Shown here: positions 1-7,832 of the stretch, piece after piece
Position numbering within the stretch: position 1 is the stretch's first letter
Layout of the letters: every line of letters begins with the position of its first letter
Origin: Cyanobacteria bacterium MAG CAR3_bin_5
GTDB lineage: Bacteria; Cyanobacteriota; Cyanobacteriia; PCC-6307; Cyanobiaceae
Length of the DNA stretch: 36,701 bases
NCBI GenBank assembly: GCA_026709085.1
Contig: JAPOTR010000066.1
Location: 1-36,701, forward strand
Direction: 5' to 3'
Notes under the pieces: generated by a model
The model's database searches: none
Seen by the model: only the letters and a program-made list of their open reading frames with translations
Told to the model about the DNA's origin: nothing
Made by a program: the position numbers and the translations under genes

Positions 1-1280
1 CCCACTTGGGGATTGGCGCTGAAGCGCCCTTGCACCGCAGCCACCACCTGCTGGGCCACGGTGCGGCCAAAACGCACCTGCCAACCCGCTGTAGCACTGG
101 CATCCGTCTGTGACCTGGCCACCACCGCCACCCTGATCGCCGCCGTCAACCCCTCGTAGTCCCCACCACTGGCATTGATGGTGACAGTGGCGACGCCTGC
201 CTCCTGCCCCGAGGTGACCATCACCTCCTGCTCAGTGTTCCAGTTATCAGGGGTGAAGAGCAGGGTGTTTTGATTACCCGCCCGCAGCGGGTCCGTATCC
301 ACCATCAACCCACTGTCGTCAGACACCGCCACTGTCACTGTCACCGGGGCGGTGGGCACGGTATCCAGCTTGAGGGAGAAGCCGCCCTGCCCACCCCTGG
401 CCACTGCCAGGCTGACGGCAGAGAGCGCTAGCCCCGGCTCCACTGGCTCCACTGGCTCCACTGGCTCCACTGGCTCCACTGGCGTGGCGGTCACGGTGGC
501 CGATGCCGGCTGAGCCGTTGACCCCAGAAAGGCCCGCACCTGGAAGCTGTACTCCGTACCGTTGCTCAGGCCCGTCACCGTATAGCTCGTTGTGGTGGCA
601 GTGCTGGTGAAGCTGGACCAGCTTCCCCACGCCAGAGGCGAGCCCGTGCCCCGGCGGTACTGGTACTGGGTGATGTTGCTGTTACTCGGATCACTCCAAC
701 TCAGGACCACCTGCCCGTTTCCCGCCGTGGCAGTCAACCCCGTGATGTTCACCGATTCTTCTTCCACAAGAATTGTGTATTGGGAGTCTGATGGTATAGA
801 AGAACGAGTGTAACCAGTACCATCAACAAGCGTCAGGATAATGGTCTCACCACCGTCCGAGGCACTGTCTGCAAGGACACGTACAGTGAAAGCTTCCTGG
901 GCAAGACCCGATCTCCCCGCCGGGATGGTGAAGTTGCCGGTGTTCGCAGCGCAGTCGGCGTTGATGATGGTGTAGTCTGTCCCGCAGGTGGCTGTGCCGC
1001 TTATCGTATAGTCAACCACAACCTCATTACTGGTTGCTGGACTGATGTTTATAGGAACAACATGATCAGTGTTTTCTGTTATGTTGCGGGTAACTTGAGC
1101 AGAATAGAAGGCGACCAACGGCACAGTCTGTGCAGTGGCTTCACTTGTTAGAGTGAAGAGCAGCGGCAGGCTGAGGGCTGCCGCTGCAAAGCCTTGCCTT
1201 GCCTTGCCGCCTGCTGAGCCGCTGAGCCGCTGAGCCGCTGAGCCGCTGAGCCGCTGAGCCGCTGAGCCGATTATAGCCAC
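1..1280 (-). CDS. Secreted Calx-beta/Fn3 surface protein, N-terminal part (runs off the window)
   Basis: An open frame runs from a GTG at 1280 off the left edge (426 codons visible). Residues about 5-30 come from an 8-bp tandem repeat. A positively charged stretch and a hydrophobic core (AAAALSLPLLF) ending near SEATAQ then look like a Sec signal peptide. Residues about 60-170 resemble a Calx-beta domain (VDYTISGTATCGTDY, DGGETIILTL). Residues about 177-262 form an Fn3 domain (VVLSWSDP, YTVTGLSNGTEYSFQVRA). Five VEP tripeptides follow, then a second beta-rich domain with the phrase FTPDNWNTEQEVMVTSG. The last visible part (WQVRFGRTVAQQVV) is the type I associate with autotransporter-like surface proteins. 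No ATG is available in frame and the ribosome-binding site is weak; TTG at 1310 is the alternative start. The domain calls come from reading the translation, not from a profile search. Confidence 0.75.
   Translation of the reverse strand, partial: MAIIGSAAQRLSGSAAQRLSGSAGGKARQGFAAAALSLPLLFTLTSEATAQTVPLVAFYSAQVTRNITENTDHVVPINISPATSNEVVVDYTISGTATCGTDYTIINADCAANTGNFTIPAGRSGLAQEAFTVRVLADSASDGGETIILTLVDGTGYTRSSIPSDSQYTILVEEESVNITGLTATAGNGQVVLSWSDPSNSNITQYQYRRGTGSPLAWGSWSSFTSTATTTSYTVTGLSNGTEYSFQVRAFLGSTAQPASATVTATPVEPVEPVEPVEPVEPGLALSAVSLAVARGGQGGFSLKLDTVPTAPVTVTVAVSDDSGLMVDTDPLRAGNQNTLLFTPDNWNTEQEVMVTSGQEAGVATVTINASGGDYEGLTAAIRVAVVARSQTDASATAGWQVRFGRTVAQQVVAAVQGRFSANPQV
436..480 (-). repeat. 9-bp in-frame tandem repeat encoding (VEP)5
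   Basis: Five copies of GGCTCCACT (plus strand) encode a Val-Glu-Pro linker between the Fn3 domain and the next beta-rich domain of the surface protein. The unit is a multiple of three, so copy-number change would alter spacer length but not the frame. Confidence 0.9.
1191..1208 (-). repeat. Pentanucleotide repeat GCCTT, 3.6 copies
   Basis: Plus-strand GCCTT is repeated three times and followed by GCC, just upstream of the hydrophobic core of the signal peptide. The 5-bp unit is not a multiple of three, so slippage here would also shift the frame of the surface protein. Confidence 0.75.
1213..1268 (-). repeat. Octanucleotide tandem repeat, 7 perfect copies
   Basis: Seven perfect copies of GCTGAGCC (plus strand) start 10 bases inside the proposed GTG start of the surface protein. 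Three units encode the 8-residue repeat GSAAQRLS. Seven copies connect the GTG at 1280 in frame with the signal-peptide core and all downstream domains. Gain or loss of one unit changes length by 8 bp and breaks the frame, which is the usual arrangement of a slipped-strand phase-variation switch. Confidence 0.9.
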
Positions 1281-1654
1281 CCTGGCGCTAACGTGATCGC
1301 TTGTTGTCAATTTATGACGGGGTATTAGCGCCAGGGCTTCCCCCTTCCCCGGCAACCAGAGGCGGGCCGCTCTCATCCACCTGTGCGCCCCACCCGGAAC
1401 AGTGACCCCCTCCTGGTTGTTGTCCATGCTCAACTCTCCCTCACCCTTGAAAGGAAACCATCCTGCGGGGGGGGGGGGTACAATAGTACCTTTGTTCGGG
1501 ATCATGAGGGTGGCCGGCAGGCAGAGGGTGACACCATCTTATCTTAGCCAGGTCCGCAGCAGCCGGCAACAAGTAGCCGGGGAGCGCCCCCTTGATAAGG
1601 CTGGATGCCGTGCGGTGCGCTTTTTCGTTGCTGCGGGGTTCTCCCCACCCTGCT
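1281..1654. other. Intergenic region with a G12 tract
   Basis: I see no convincing gene between the surface protein and cbiD; frames here lack a start with a ribosome-binding site and resemble no family. The region lies upstream of the surface-protein gene and downstream of cbiD, both on the minus strand. It holds twelve Gs at 1467-1478 followed directly by TACAAT (1479-1484), which resembles a plus-strand -10 box, but no matching -35 lies at 16-18 bp. Confidence 0.5.
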
Positions 1655-2818
1655 TTATGGGTCCTTGCCTTGGGGAGGTGCGCTGTCCCCCTCCGATGGG
1701 TGCAGCATGGCGAGCAAACGCCGGCCATGGGGTCCGGCGCCGCGCACCTGACGTTGGCCGTCAAAGACCACCACGCCCACCGTTGGGCTGCCCTCGCTGT
1801 GGCGGGCCACATAGGCCCGGGCCTGTTGCTCCGCTTCCGCCAGGAGGCGAGCCTCAAGGCGACTTGACAGGCCCGGATTGTCGTGGCGGAGGTGGTTCAG
1901 GGCAGCCTCCATGGTGGGTGCGCTGTGCAACTGCTCCAGGGCGGCCCCCCTGAGACCTTCCAGAGCGGCGAAGGCGGTGAGCACGGCGGCGCGGCCGTCG
2001 GCCACGTGATGGTGGGTGTGGAAGATGCCGCCGGCCAGCTTCAGCAGCTTGCCGTGGTACCCCCAGAGCAACACATGGCGGCACCGCTGCTCCGCCGCCG
2101 CCGCCAACAGGGGGCCGATCCAGTTGCCCACCTTCACCAGGGCGGCCTCGGGTAAGCCATGGCGGCGGGCCAGATCCCAGCCGTTGGCCCCCAACACCAG
2201 CACCACGGGGTCACGGGGGCGGGCCCCCACAACCTGGGCCAACCGCTGCCGGGCGGCGGCCAACTGATCCGGGGCTGCCGATGGCTGCACCCAGGCGCCC
2301 ATGCCCAGCAGGGCCAGGCCATCCACCACCCCGAAAGCCCGGTTGCTGGTGCGTTCCGCCAGGCGGCCGCCGGTGGGGAAGACGAGGGTGAGACGCAGGG
2401 TTGTCCGGGGGGGCAACAGGGGCTCCAGGTTCCGGCGCAGCAACTCCAGGGCAAAGTTGGAGGCGCAGATCCTGCCGCCCTCGGCGTGAACACCGACGCC
2501 GGCCCCCGGCAGCAGTTGCAGGGGAGGATAATCACGCCCACGAGGAGGCCCCCATTCCGCCAGCACCCAGATGGGCAGATTCCGGGTCAGATCCAGGTGA
2601 TCGCCGGGCTGACAGCGCCCCATGGCCAGGGCGGCGTTCGCACCGAGGGGGGCTGCCTGTTGCACCGGCAGCAGGTGGCTTGTGGTCTCCTGGGGCAGGT
2701 CCACGGACACCGGAGAAACAAAAGGTTCACCCCGCAGGCAGTGGAAGGCCGCCGTGGCCACGGCGGTTACCCAGACCGGCAGGCTGTAGCCCGCGCTTGT
2801 TTCCGAGGGGTTGGACAC
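1655..2818 (-). CDS. cbiD: Cobalt-precorrin-5B C1-methyltransferase CbiD
   Basis: This encodes a CbiD-type enzyme, which in anaerobic cobalamin (or pseudocobalamin) biosynthesis methylates C-1 of cobalt-precorrin-5B using S-adenosylmethionine. The N-terminus contains GYSLPVWVTAVATAA. The middle has VVLVLGANGWDLARRHGLP, and GYHGKLLKLAGGIFHTH followed by VADGRAAVL matches the family's glycine- and histidine-rich signature. With GTG at 2818 it has 387 residues, a normal length. The frame stays open to 2986, but that extension is unlike CbiD and would overlap the divergent aminotransferase. The GTG lacks a strong Shine-Dalgarno sequence, so the exact start is uncertain. Confidence 0.88.
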   Translation of the reverse strand: MSNPSETSAGYSLPVWVTAVATAAFHCLRGEPFVSPVSVDLPQETTSHLLPVQQAAPLGANAALAMGRCQPGDHLDLTRNLPIWVLAEWGPPRGRDYPPLQLLPGAGVGVHAEGGRICASNFALELLRRNLEPLLPPRTTLRLTLVFPTGGRLAERTSNRAFGVVDGLALLGMGAWVQPSAAPDQLAAARQRLAQVVGARPRDPVVLVLGANGWDLARRHGLPEAALVKVGNWIGPLLAAAAEQRCRHVLLWGYHGKLLKLAGGIFHTHHHVADGRAAVLTAFAALEGLRGAALEQLHSAPTMEAALNHLRHDNPGLSSRLEARLLAEAEQQARAYVARHSEGSPTVGVVVFDGQRQVRGAGPHGRRLLAMLHPSEGDSAPPQGKDP

Positions 2819-2918
2819 TGGCTTGAACAGGGGAGTGATGTTCCGGTGACGGGTTGCGGGAAATCCGGGAAGCAGGTTCCTATAGTGATTGGCTGTTCCC
2901 GTCCTGTCTGCTGCCGCC

Positions 2919-4067
2919 ATGGAGGACAAACTCACCCTGATGATCCCTGGTCCCACGCCAGTTCCGGAACGGGTGCTGCAGGCCATGGCCCGTCACCCCA
3001 TCGGCCACCGCAGCGGCGCCTTCAGCGCCACCTTGGAGCGAGTGCAGCAGCAGTTGCAATGGCTCCACCAGACCCGCAATGCCGTCCTGCTGCTCACCGG
3101 CAGTGGCACCGCGGCCATGGAGGCAGGCATCATCAACACCCTCAGCCGCGGGGATCGGGTGCTCTGCGGTGAAAACGGCAAGTTCGGGGAGCGTTGGGTG
3201 AAGCTGGCCCGGGCCTACGGTCTGCAGGTGGAGGTGATTCAGGCGCCATGGGGTCAGCCCCTGGATCCGGCCGCCTTTGCCGCTGCCCTGGAGGCGGATG
3301 GGGACAAAACCATCCGCGCCGTCATCCTCACCCACTCGGAAACCTCCACCGGGGTGCTCAACGACTTGCAGTCCATCGCCGGCCATGTGAAGGCCCACGG
3401 CAAGGCCCTCACCATCGTGGACTGTGTCACCAGCCTGGGGGCCACAGCGGTGCCCATGGACAGTTGGGGGTTGGACGTGGTGGCCTCCGGTTCCCAGAAG
3501 GGCTACATGATGCCCCCCGGCCTGTCCTTTGTCAGCCTGTCCACCCGGGCCTGGCAGGCTTACGAACGCTCCGACCTGCCCAAGTTCTACCTGGATCTGG
3601 GCCGCTATCGCAAAGCCACCGCCGATAAAAGCACCCCCTTCACCCCTGCCGTGAATCTGGTGTTTGCCCTGGAGGCCGCCCTGGCCATGTTGGAGCGGGA
3701 AGGGTTGGCGGCGGTCTTTGCCCGCCATGAACGCCACCGGGCCGCCACCCAGGCCGGCGTCAAGGCCATGGGCCTCAAACTCCTGGCCAAGGAGGGGTAT
3801 GGCAGCCCCGCCATCACCGCCGTGATCCCCGGTGGCGATGCCGAGCGCATCCGCCAGCACATGAAGAAACGCTTTGATGTCCTGCTGGCCGGAGGCCAGG
3901 ATCACCTCAAGGGCCAGATTATCCGCATGGGCCATCTGGGCTTTGTCTGTGATCGGGACGTTCTCACCGCCATTGCCGCTCTTGAAGCAGTGCTCATGGA
4001 ACTGGGGGAGGGTCACATCAAGCCCGGCGCCGGCGTTGCCGCCGCCGCTGCTAAGCTGTGGCCGTAG
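2919..4067 (+). CDS. Class-V aminotransferase (serine-pyruvate/alanine-glyoxylate type)
   Basis: A PLP-dependent fold-type I aminotransferase of 382 residues. It opens with the family phrase LMIPGPTPVPERVL and has LLTGSGTAAMEA near the phosphate-binding region. The aspartate in IVDCVTSLGA contacts the cofactor ring, and the lysine in SGSQKGYMMPPG should form the Schiff base. This group transfers amino groups between serine or alanine and glyoxylate or pyruvate, which fits photorespiratory glycine/serine metabolism. Cyanobacterial members are sometimes annotated as a soluble hydrogenase small subunit. The ATG at 2919 is chosen because MEDKLTLMIPGP is the usual N-terminus; an upstream start at 2889 adds ten unconserved residues. 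It is divergent from cbiD and followed closely by a tRNA gene. Confidence 0.9.
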   Translation: MEDKLTLMIPGPTPVPERVLQAMARHPIGHRSGAFSATLERVQQQLQWLHQTRNAVLLLTGSGTAAMEAGIINTLSRGDRVLCGENGKFGERWVKLARAYGLQVEVIQAPWGQPLDPAAFAAALEADGDKTIRAVILTHSETSTGVLNDLQSIAGHVKAHGKALTIVDCVTSLGATAVPMDSWGLDVVASGSQKGYMMPPGLSFVSLSTRAWQAYERSDLPKFYLDLGRYRKATADKSTPFTPAVNLVFALEAALAMLEREGLAAVFARHERHRAATQAGVKAMGLKLLAKEGYGSPAITAVIPGGDAERIRQHMKKRFDVLLAGGQDHLKGQIIRMGHLGFVCDRDVLTAIAALEAVLMELGEGHIKPGAGVAAAAAKLWP

Positions 4068-4091
4068 GCGGCCCCCTGGGTGGCCATGGAT

Positions 4092-4163
4092 GCGGGTGTA
4101 ATTCAGTGGTAGAATGTCAGCTTCCCAAGCTGAACGTCGCCGGTTCGAGTCCGGTCACCCGCT
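4092..4163 (+). tRNA. tRNA-Gly (anticodon CCC)
   Basis: A 72-nt cloverleaf. The acceptor arms GCGGGTG (4092-4098) and CACCCGC (4156-4162) pair. The D-arm contains TTCAGTGGTAGAAT, and the anticodon stem TCAGC/GCTGA encloses the loop TTCCCAA with anticodon CCC. The T-arm is GCCGG-TTCGAGT-CCGGT. The discriminator base is T, usual for bacterial tRNA-Gly. CCA is not encoded. Confidence 0.93.
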
Positions 4164-4308
4164 TTTCATTCCAGGTTGGCTGTGTCTTGGGTTGACAAGG
4201 GGCCACCTGTTGCCCGTGACCCCCCCAATTCCGGCCAGACCTTGCCGGCGGTATCCCGTGGCTAGGGGGATCAGGCACAGACAACTTCCTCCCTTTTCTC
4301 TCTTAAAG

Positions 4309-4938
4309 ATGCGTGTTACCTTCTCTCTGTTCTCTCTTCTTGTTGCGCTTTCGTCTTCTCCTGTTTTTGCGAGGCCTTGGGAGCCTTTCTTGGAGACAGA
4401 CGATTTTGGCGAGCATGTTGTTGTGAGCATTGAGACTACAAGCATCAGGACTACGGAAGGCCGGACACCTTCACCATTGGCAATCTCTTGCCCAAGTGAG
4501 TCATGGTTTGACATATATCCTTTTCTGGTGATGTGATTACCTTATCAACCATCTTTACGTGATTATGCAGCGGAATCAGACTTTAGGCGTATCATGGATA
4601 TGATTCTGAATGGCGGTTTAAGTGATCTCCCGGGTGACATACCCACCACCACCGAGGAGATAGAGATGATAAAGGCCTTCTTGGAAGACATGAAGATAAT
4701 CAATTTACATGTTAGAATTGACAGAAAGCGTGAAACTTTAACTGGGATTTTATTGGATGACTCCTATTTCTCTTTTGAATTTTATCTGATTTCCATATTA
4801 GGAGTTGGAGATAATTTATATAATCTGGACAACCCCATTGCACCATGGACAAGAGAAGTTACTGTTGGAAATGAAGGAACTCCTGTGACTTTTGATGTTT
4901 CTGGTTGGGAAGACGCGCTAAGAGAACACTGCCGCTGA
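4309..4938 (+). pseudogene. Putative secreted hypothetical protein interrupted by an in-frame TGA
   Basis: A start ATG at 4309 opens a frame with a clear signal peptide (hydrophobic FSLFSLLVALSSS, cleavage probably after VFA). The frame meets TGA at 4534-4536 and then stays open in the same phase to a stop at 4936-4938, about 209 codons in all. The parts before and after the stop share a lower GC content than their neighbours, so they look like one gene with a nonsense change, possibly TGG to TGA. Alternatively there are two genes: a 75-residue secreted peptide and a 114-residue protein starting at 4594. I recognise no family. The composition suggests recent acquisition. Confidence 0.5.
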
Positions 4939-5025
4939 AGAAAAGGCCCTCAGCGCCCCTGGCGTGATGCCGGAACCGCCATTGTTATCATTGTTGTAGA
5001 TGGGGATGGGTCTGGCCTGTGGCTT

Positions 5026-5445
5026 GACCAAGTTCTTGAATCCATCCACTTCAAACCGGGTCAGCATGGTCGCCTCCACACAAAGCGGGTACGGGCGTTG
5101 ATCCCAATTCAAGCATTGATTCACTGTGGAAGATTCACCATCGTCCCCACACTCTACAGCAGAGTATCAATATCCCGGGCAAAGTCTTTCTCAGTACTGC
5201 CCACTCTGGCGGTGTCCTGGTCGGGGTAGAGGTTCAGATTCACGTAGGCGCGGCGCGGCAAAAGCTGAGGTCGGGATATCGTTGACGCTGCTCACAGAGG
5301 CTCCATCCGCTCCCATGCAGTAGTCTTGGTTCGCGCTCTGCCGGACCGGATCATCCAGGGGATGGGGCATGGCGCCGGGCTCCGTTGGTGACGTGGATTC
5401 CCCCTGCTGGCTTCGGTACGGTTTCCCCTGATCGTAGTCCCACAA
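5026..5445 (-). pseudogene. Decayed duplicate of the chpX / acRAF / ATPase junction
   Basis: This stretch carries short, degraded copies of three neighbouring genes in the same order and strand as the intact 7513-8000 region. 5310-5420 matches the chpX 3' end (MPHPLDDP, SANQDYCMG). 5150-5310 matches the acRAF 3' half (EQRQRYPDLSF, then YVNLNLYPDQD in a shifted frame). 5026-5067 matches the ATPase start (MLTRFEVDGFKNLV). A deletion has joined chpX codons straight to the middle of acRAF, and frames change within the segment, so it cannot encode intact products. It sits downstream of the TOPRIM-like gene at 5488. The best explanation is an old segmental duplication followed by deletion. Confidence 0.75.
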
Positions 5446-5487
5446 GTGGCAAGCGTTGACGGATCCGGCTGCTTGATAACGATGCTC

Positions 5488-6105
5488 CTAATCTCCCAAT
5501 GCCTGTAAGGCCGCGATGGTATCGTCACGAAACCGCACCCACGAATCCAGAGAGTCCAATGGGCCTCCTACTGGCAGATTTTCTATCAACTGACGACGAT
5601 GCTCTCCAAAATTATTTTTGAAATTCTTTTTGCGGCGTATACCTTTAGGTGATCCTGCTCGTAATAAAATATCTTCCAATAATCTCTTGGGATCCGCAAT
5701 ATTTTCTATGTTTTGCACTGCTGGCAAGTCGAGATCGTCTCGACCACTAGGCTTGCCAGCTACGCGACGTATTTCGCACTCGTTGAGCAGCAGCCAGGCT
5801 TCCGTCATGCGGACGGGAATAATCCTCACATATGGTCCATCGTGATTGAGTGACTGCACAGCAATCGTAATCTCTTCATAACGCCTCGCAGCGCCCGCGG
5901 CAGGGGTGTTAAGATGATGATCCGCATCGCGCTGAATGAAAAGTAGGTCTGGCTCAGCAGACAGATCCAAGCCTTGCTTCACTTTCTCAGTCAAGGAAGT
6001 TCCGAAGTGAGAAGAAATGCCGTCTGCCTCCGTGGCGCCATGCTGAATCAGCAACCGCTGAATATGATGCACTAGCGCATCATCAGACGACCCTTCGCAG
6101 ATCAA
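5488..6105 (-). CDS. TOPRIM/DUF4276-like protein, partner of the adjacent AAA ATPase (module 1)
   Basis: About 205 residues. The N-terminal LLICEGSSDDALV provides the TOPRIM-type glutamate, and LLFIQRDADHH provides an acidic DxD motif after a beta strand; both are metal-binding features of TOPRIM nuclease folds. Further on, RMTEAWLLL resembles a conserved E-A-W segment of DUF4276-like proteins. It directly follows the ATPase, as in two-gene OLD-like or PARIS-like defence modules, where the ATPase senses and the TOPRIM protein cleaves nucleic acid. The start is uncertain. TTG at 6105 cuts into the first beta strand, whereas the frame extends through VRFLL to an ATT at 6120 that overlaps the ATPase stop and follows AGGAGGTG. 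Function is inferred from motifs and context. Confidence 0.65.
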   Translation of the reverse strand: MICEGSSDDALVHHIQRLLIQHGATEADGISSHFGTSLTEKVKQGLDLSAEPDLLFIQRDADHHLNTPAAGAARRYEEITIAVQSLNHDGPYVRIIPVRMTEAWLLLNECEIRRVAGKPSGRDDLDLPAVQNIENIADPKRLLEDILLRAGSPKGIRRKKNFKNNFGEHRRQLIENLPVGGPLDSLDSWVRFRDDTIAALQALGD

Positions 6106-6119
6106 CAGGAATCGGACAA

Positions 6120-7555
6120 TTATTTCACCTCCTCAAAAGTTGTGGGGAAAGTGAGTTGTACATATTCTGGTGGTGCTATGTAGGACTGCAAGTCCAGCTT
6201 TCCTACTACCGAAGATTGTCTTTCTCCATCATTGCCGTTCTGATCACGCCAGGAACCCAATATGGAACAGCACTTGAGGGGGAAGATCACATCCCCCTCA
6301 GAACTTCTCACTGCCGGATTTTTGGCCAGGACCAAATCGTCTTTGTCTTGAAGTTGCACGAAATACGGTGAGTGGGTTGCCACGATCACTTGCCGCAGTG
6401 GATTGTCGTGATCGACGGCTTCCTCCGCATCCACGGCTATGTCATGGAGCAATCGGTTCATAGCGTTGAGTTTTGCCGGATGGATGCCGTTTTCCGGTTC
6501 TTCCATGCAGAGGACCATACTTTCATCGACGGTCTCGGAAAGCGCCGCCAAGGCCAGGAACCGCAGTGTGCCGTCCGAGATGGAGTTGGCATGGAGTTTC
6601 AGGCCCGAACGTTCCACGATCTCCAAAGCCAGTTGCTGGCGCTGCTTGTCTTCGTCAACGCTCACGCCCTGTACCGGTACCAACTCCGACAAGCGGCTCG
6701 ACACCTGGGCATAGACGTCGTATTCAGGATTGTCTTGCGCTGCTGCCTGGGCCAAGTGCTGCAACGTTGCCGGAATATGGGCGCCGGGCGGCGATGCCAG
6801 GCAGTTGCGTGGTGTGGTCCGGGCGGCGCATGGCGGCTGGATCAAGGGCCAGAACACGCCAACTGCGCATCTCGTTCCGGGCAGCCAGGATGGTGGGGGT
6901 GAACGAGGTGTTTTCCGTGCCAATGATGGTCTTCGCCTCCATTTTGGCGGGCGATGGACGTTCCCGGCCTCTTGAGCCCCCATCCTGGTGGACAAGTATA
7001 GCTGCTTGCCCGGTTGTGGGATCCGGTTTGGTTGAAATAAAGCCAGCCCCCCTGCGGCTGTTGTGTACGACACTATCCAGGAATTTATTTTTTCTGTTGG
7101 GGAATTTTAAGCGACGGATCACCTTCTGTTGAGTGATGTGTTTCAGCTCTTCTTTTTCCAACCGCAAGCCACAACCCGGTCATGGGAGAAGGTTCCGCAT
7201 ACCGGAAAGCAATTTCATACCGCAGAAATGAAGACGATGCTTCAGCTTCACGACCGAAATCATCGCGTACCTTTTTATCAACAATCATTTCTGCTGAAAA
7301 TCGCATACAGGAGATGCGTTCTCCAGCGCCCAGGAACAGCAAGTCTTGTATATTCCCCGTCTCTTCTCCTACATTCCGTGTTTGCAGTGCTGCCTCGTTG
7401 ATGGTGTGGTCCGTGAGTAAAGATAGAAAGCGAATGGCGTCGAAGATATTGGACTTGCCGGCTCCATTGGGGCCGGCAATGCAAGTATACGGCCCGAAAT
7501 CCAGGGAAAAATTCACCAGGTTTTTGAAGCCGTCCACTTCCAACCGGGTTAGCAT
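6120..7555 (-). pseudogene. AAA ATPase (SMC/OLD-like, AAA15/AAA21 type) with two frameshifts (module 1)
   Basis: The gene begins MLTRLEVDGFKNLVNF with Walker A AGPNGAGKSN (residues about 28-37). The frame then changes near 7153-7157 in an A-rich run and again near 6785-6795 in a GCC-rich run. The last part holds SISDGTLRFLAL (signature-like), Walker B VLCMEEPENGIHP and the switch histidine in VATHSPYFV. Pieced together it is about 475 residues, normal for the family. It starts 6 bases after the acRAF stop, so it could be read from the carboxysome operon, and it ends at the TOPRIM-like partner. The two shifts may be real decay or base-call errors; the decayed copy nearby favours decay. Confidence 0.75.
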
Positions 7556-7561
7556 GATCTC

Positions 7562-7828
7562 TTAACCCCCGCCCAGCCCGTCAATGGCCCGGGCAAAGTC
7601 TTCCTCGGCACTGCCCACGGTGGCGGCGTCCTGGTCCGGGTAGATGGTCAGATTCACGTAGGTGCGGCCAAAGCTGAGGTCGGGATACCGCTGACGTTGC
7701 TCACAGAGACGCTCCAGCCGCTCAAGGAAATCGCGCACCTGGGGGTAGTCGGCAAAGGCAAGGCGCCGCTCCAGCCGGGGGGGACGTTGGCGCCGGCTCC
7801 AGGCGGGGTCAAGGGTCGGTTTGTCCAT
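7562..7828 (-). CDS. acRAF-like RuBisCO assembly factor (PCD-like fold)
   Basis: This is an 88-residue protein related to pterin-4a-carbinolamine dehydratase. The core RLAFADYPQVRDFLERLE, RYPDLSFGRTYVNLTI and AEEDFARAID matches the PCD-like proteins found at the end of alpha-carboxysome clusters. There they act as the assembly factor acRAF for form IA RuBisCO rather than as pterin enzymes. The ATG at 7828 lies 4 bases after the chpX stop, so translation is probably coupled. The stop is 6 bases before the start of a frameshifted ATPase. A degraded second copy of its 3' half lies at 5150-5310. Confidence 0.85.
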   Translation of the reverse strand: MDKPTLDPAWSRRQRPPRLERRLAFADYPQVRDFLERLERLCEQRQRYPDLSFGRTYVNLTIYPDQDAATVGSAEEDFARAIDGLGGG

Positions 7829-7832
7829 GGGT

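Noticed and set aside
1213-1268. CRISPR array
   Set aside because: The units are 8 bp and contiguous with no spacers, and no cas genes are present; this is a simple tandem repeat.
1270-1275. TATAAT on the minus strand as a -10 promoter box for the surface protein
   Set aside because: It lies after the proposed GTG start, no TTGACA-like box sits 16-18 bp upstream (the nearest is 29 bases away), and there is no start codon downstream that would keep the frame.
2819-2986. Longer N-terminus for CbiD
   Set aside because: The extra residues do not resemble CbiD and would overlap the divergent aminotransferase start.
2880-4016. Minus-strand 378-codon open frame opposite the aminotransferase
   Set aside because: It has no family resemblance and Gly/His-rich shadow composition, and the opposite strand encodes a clear class-V aminotransferase.
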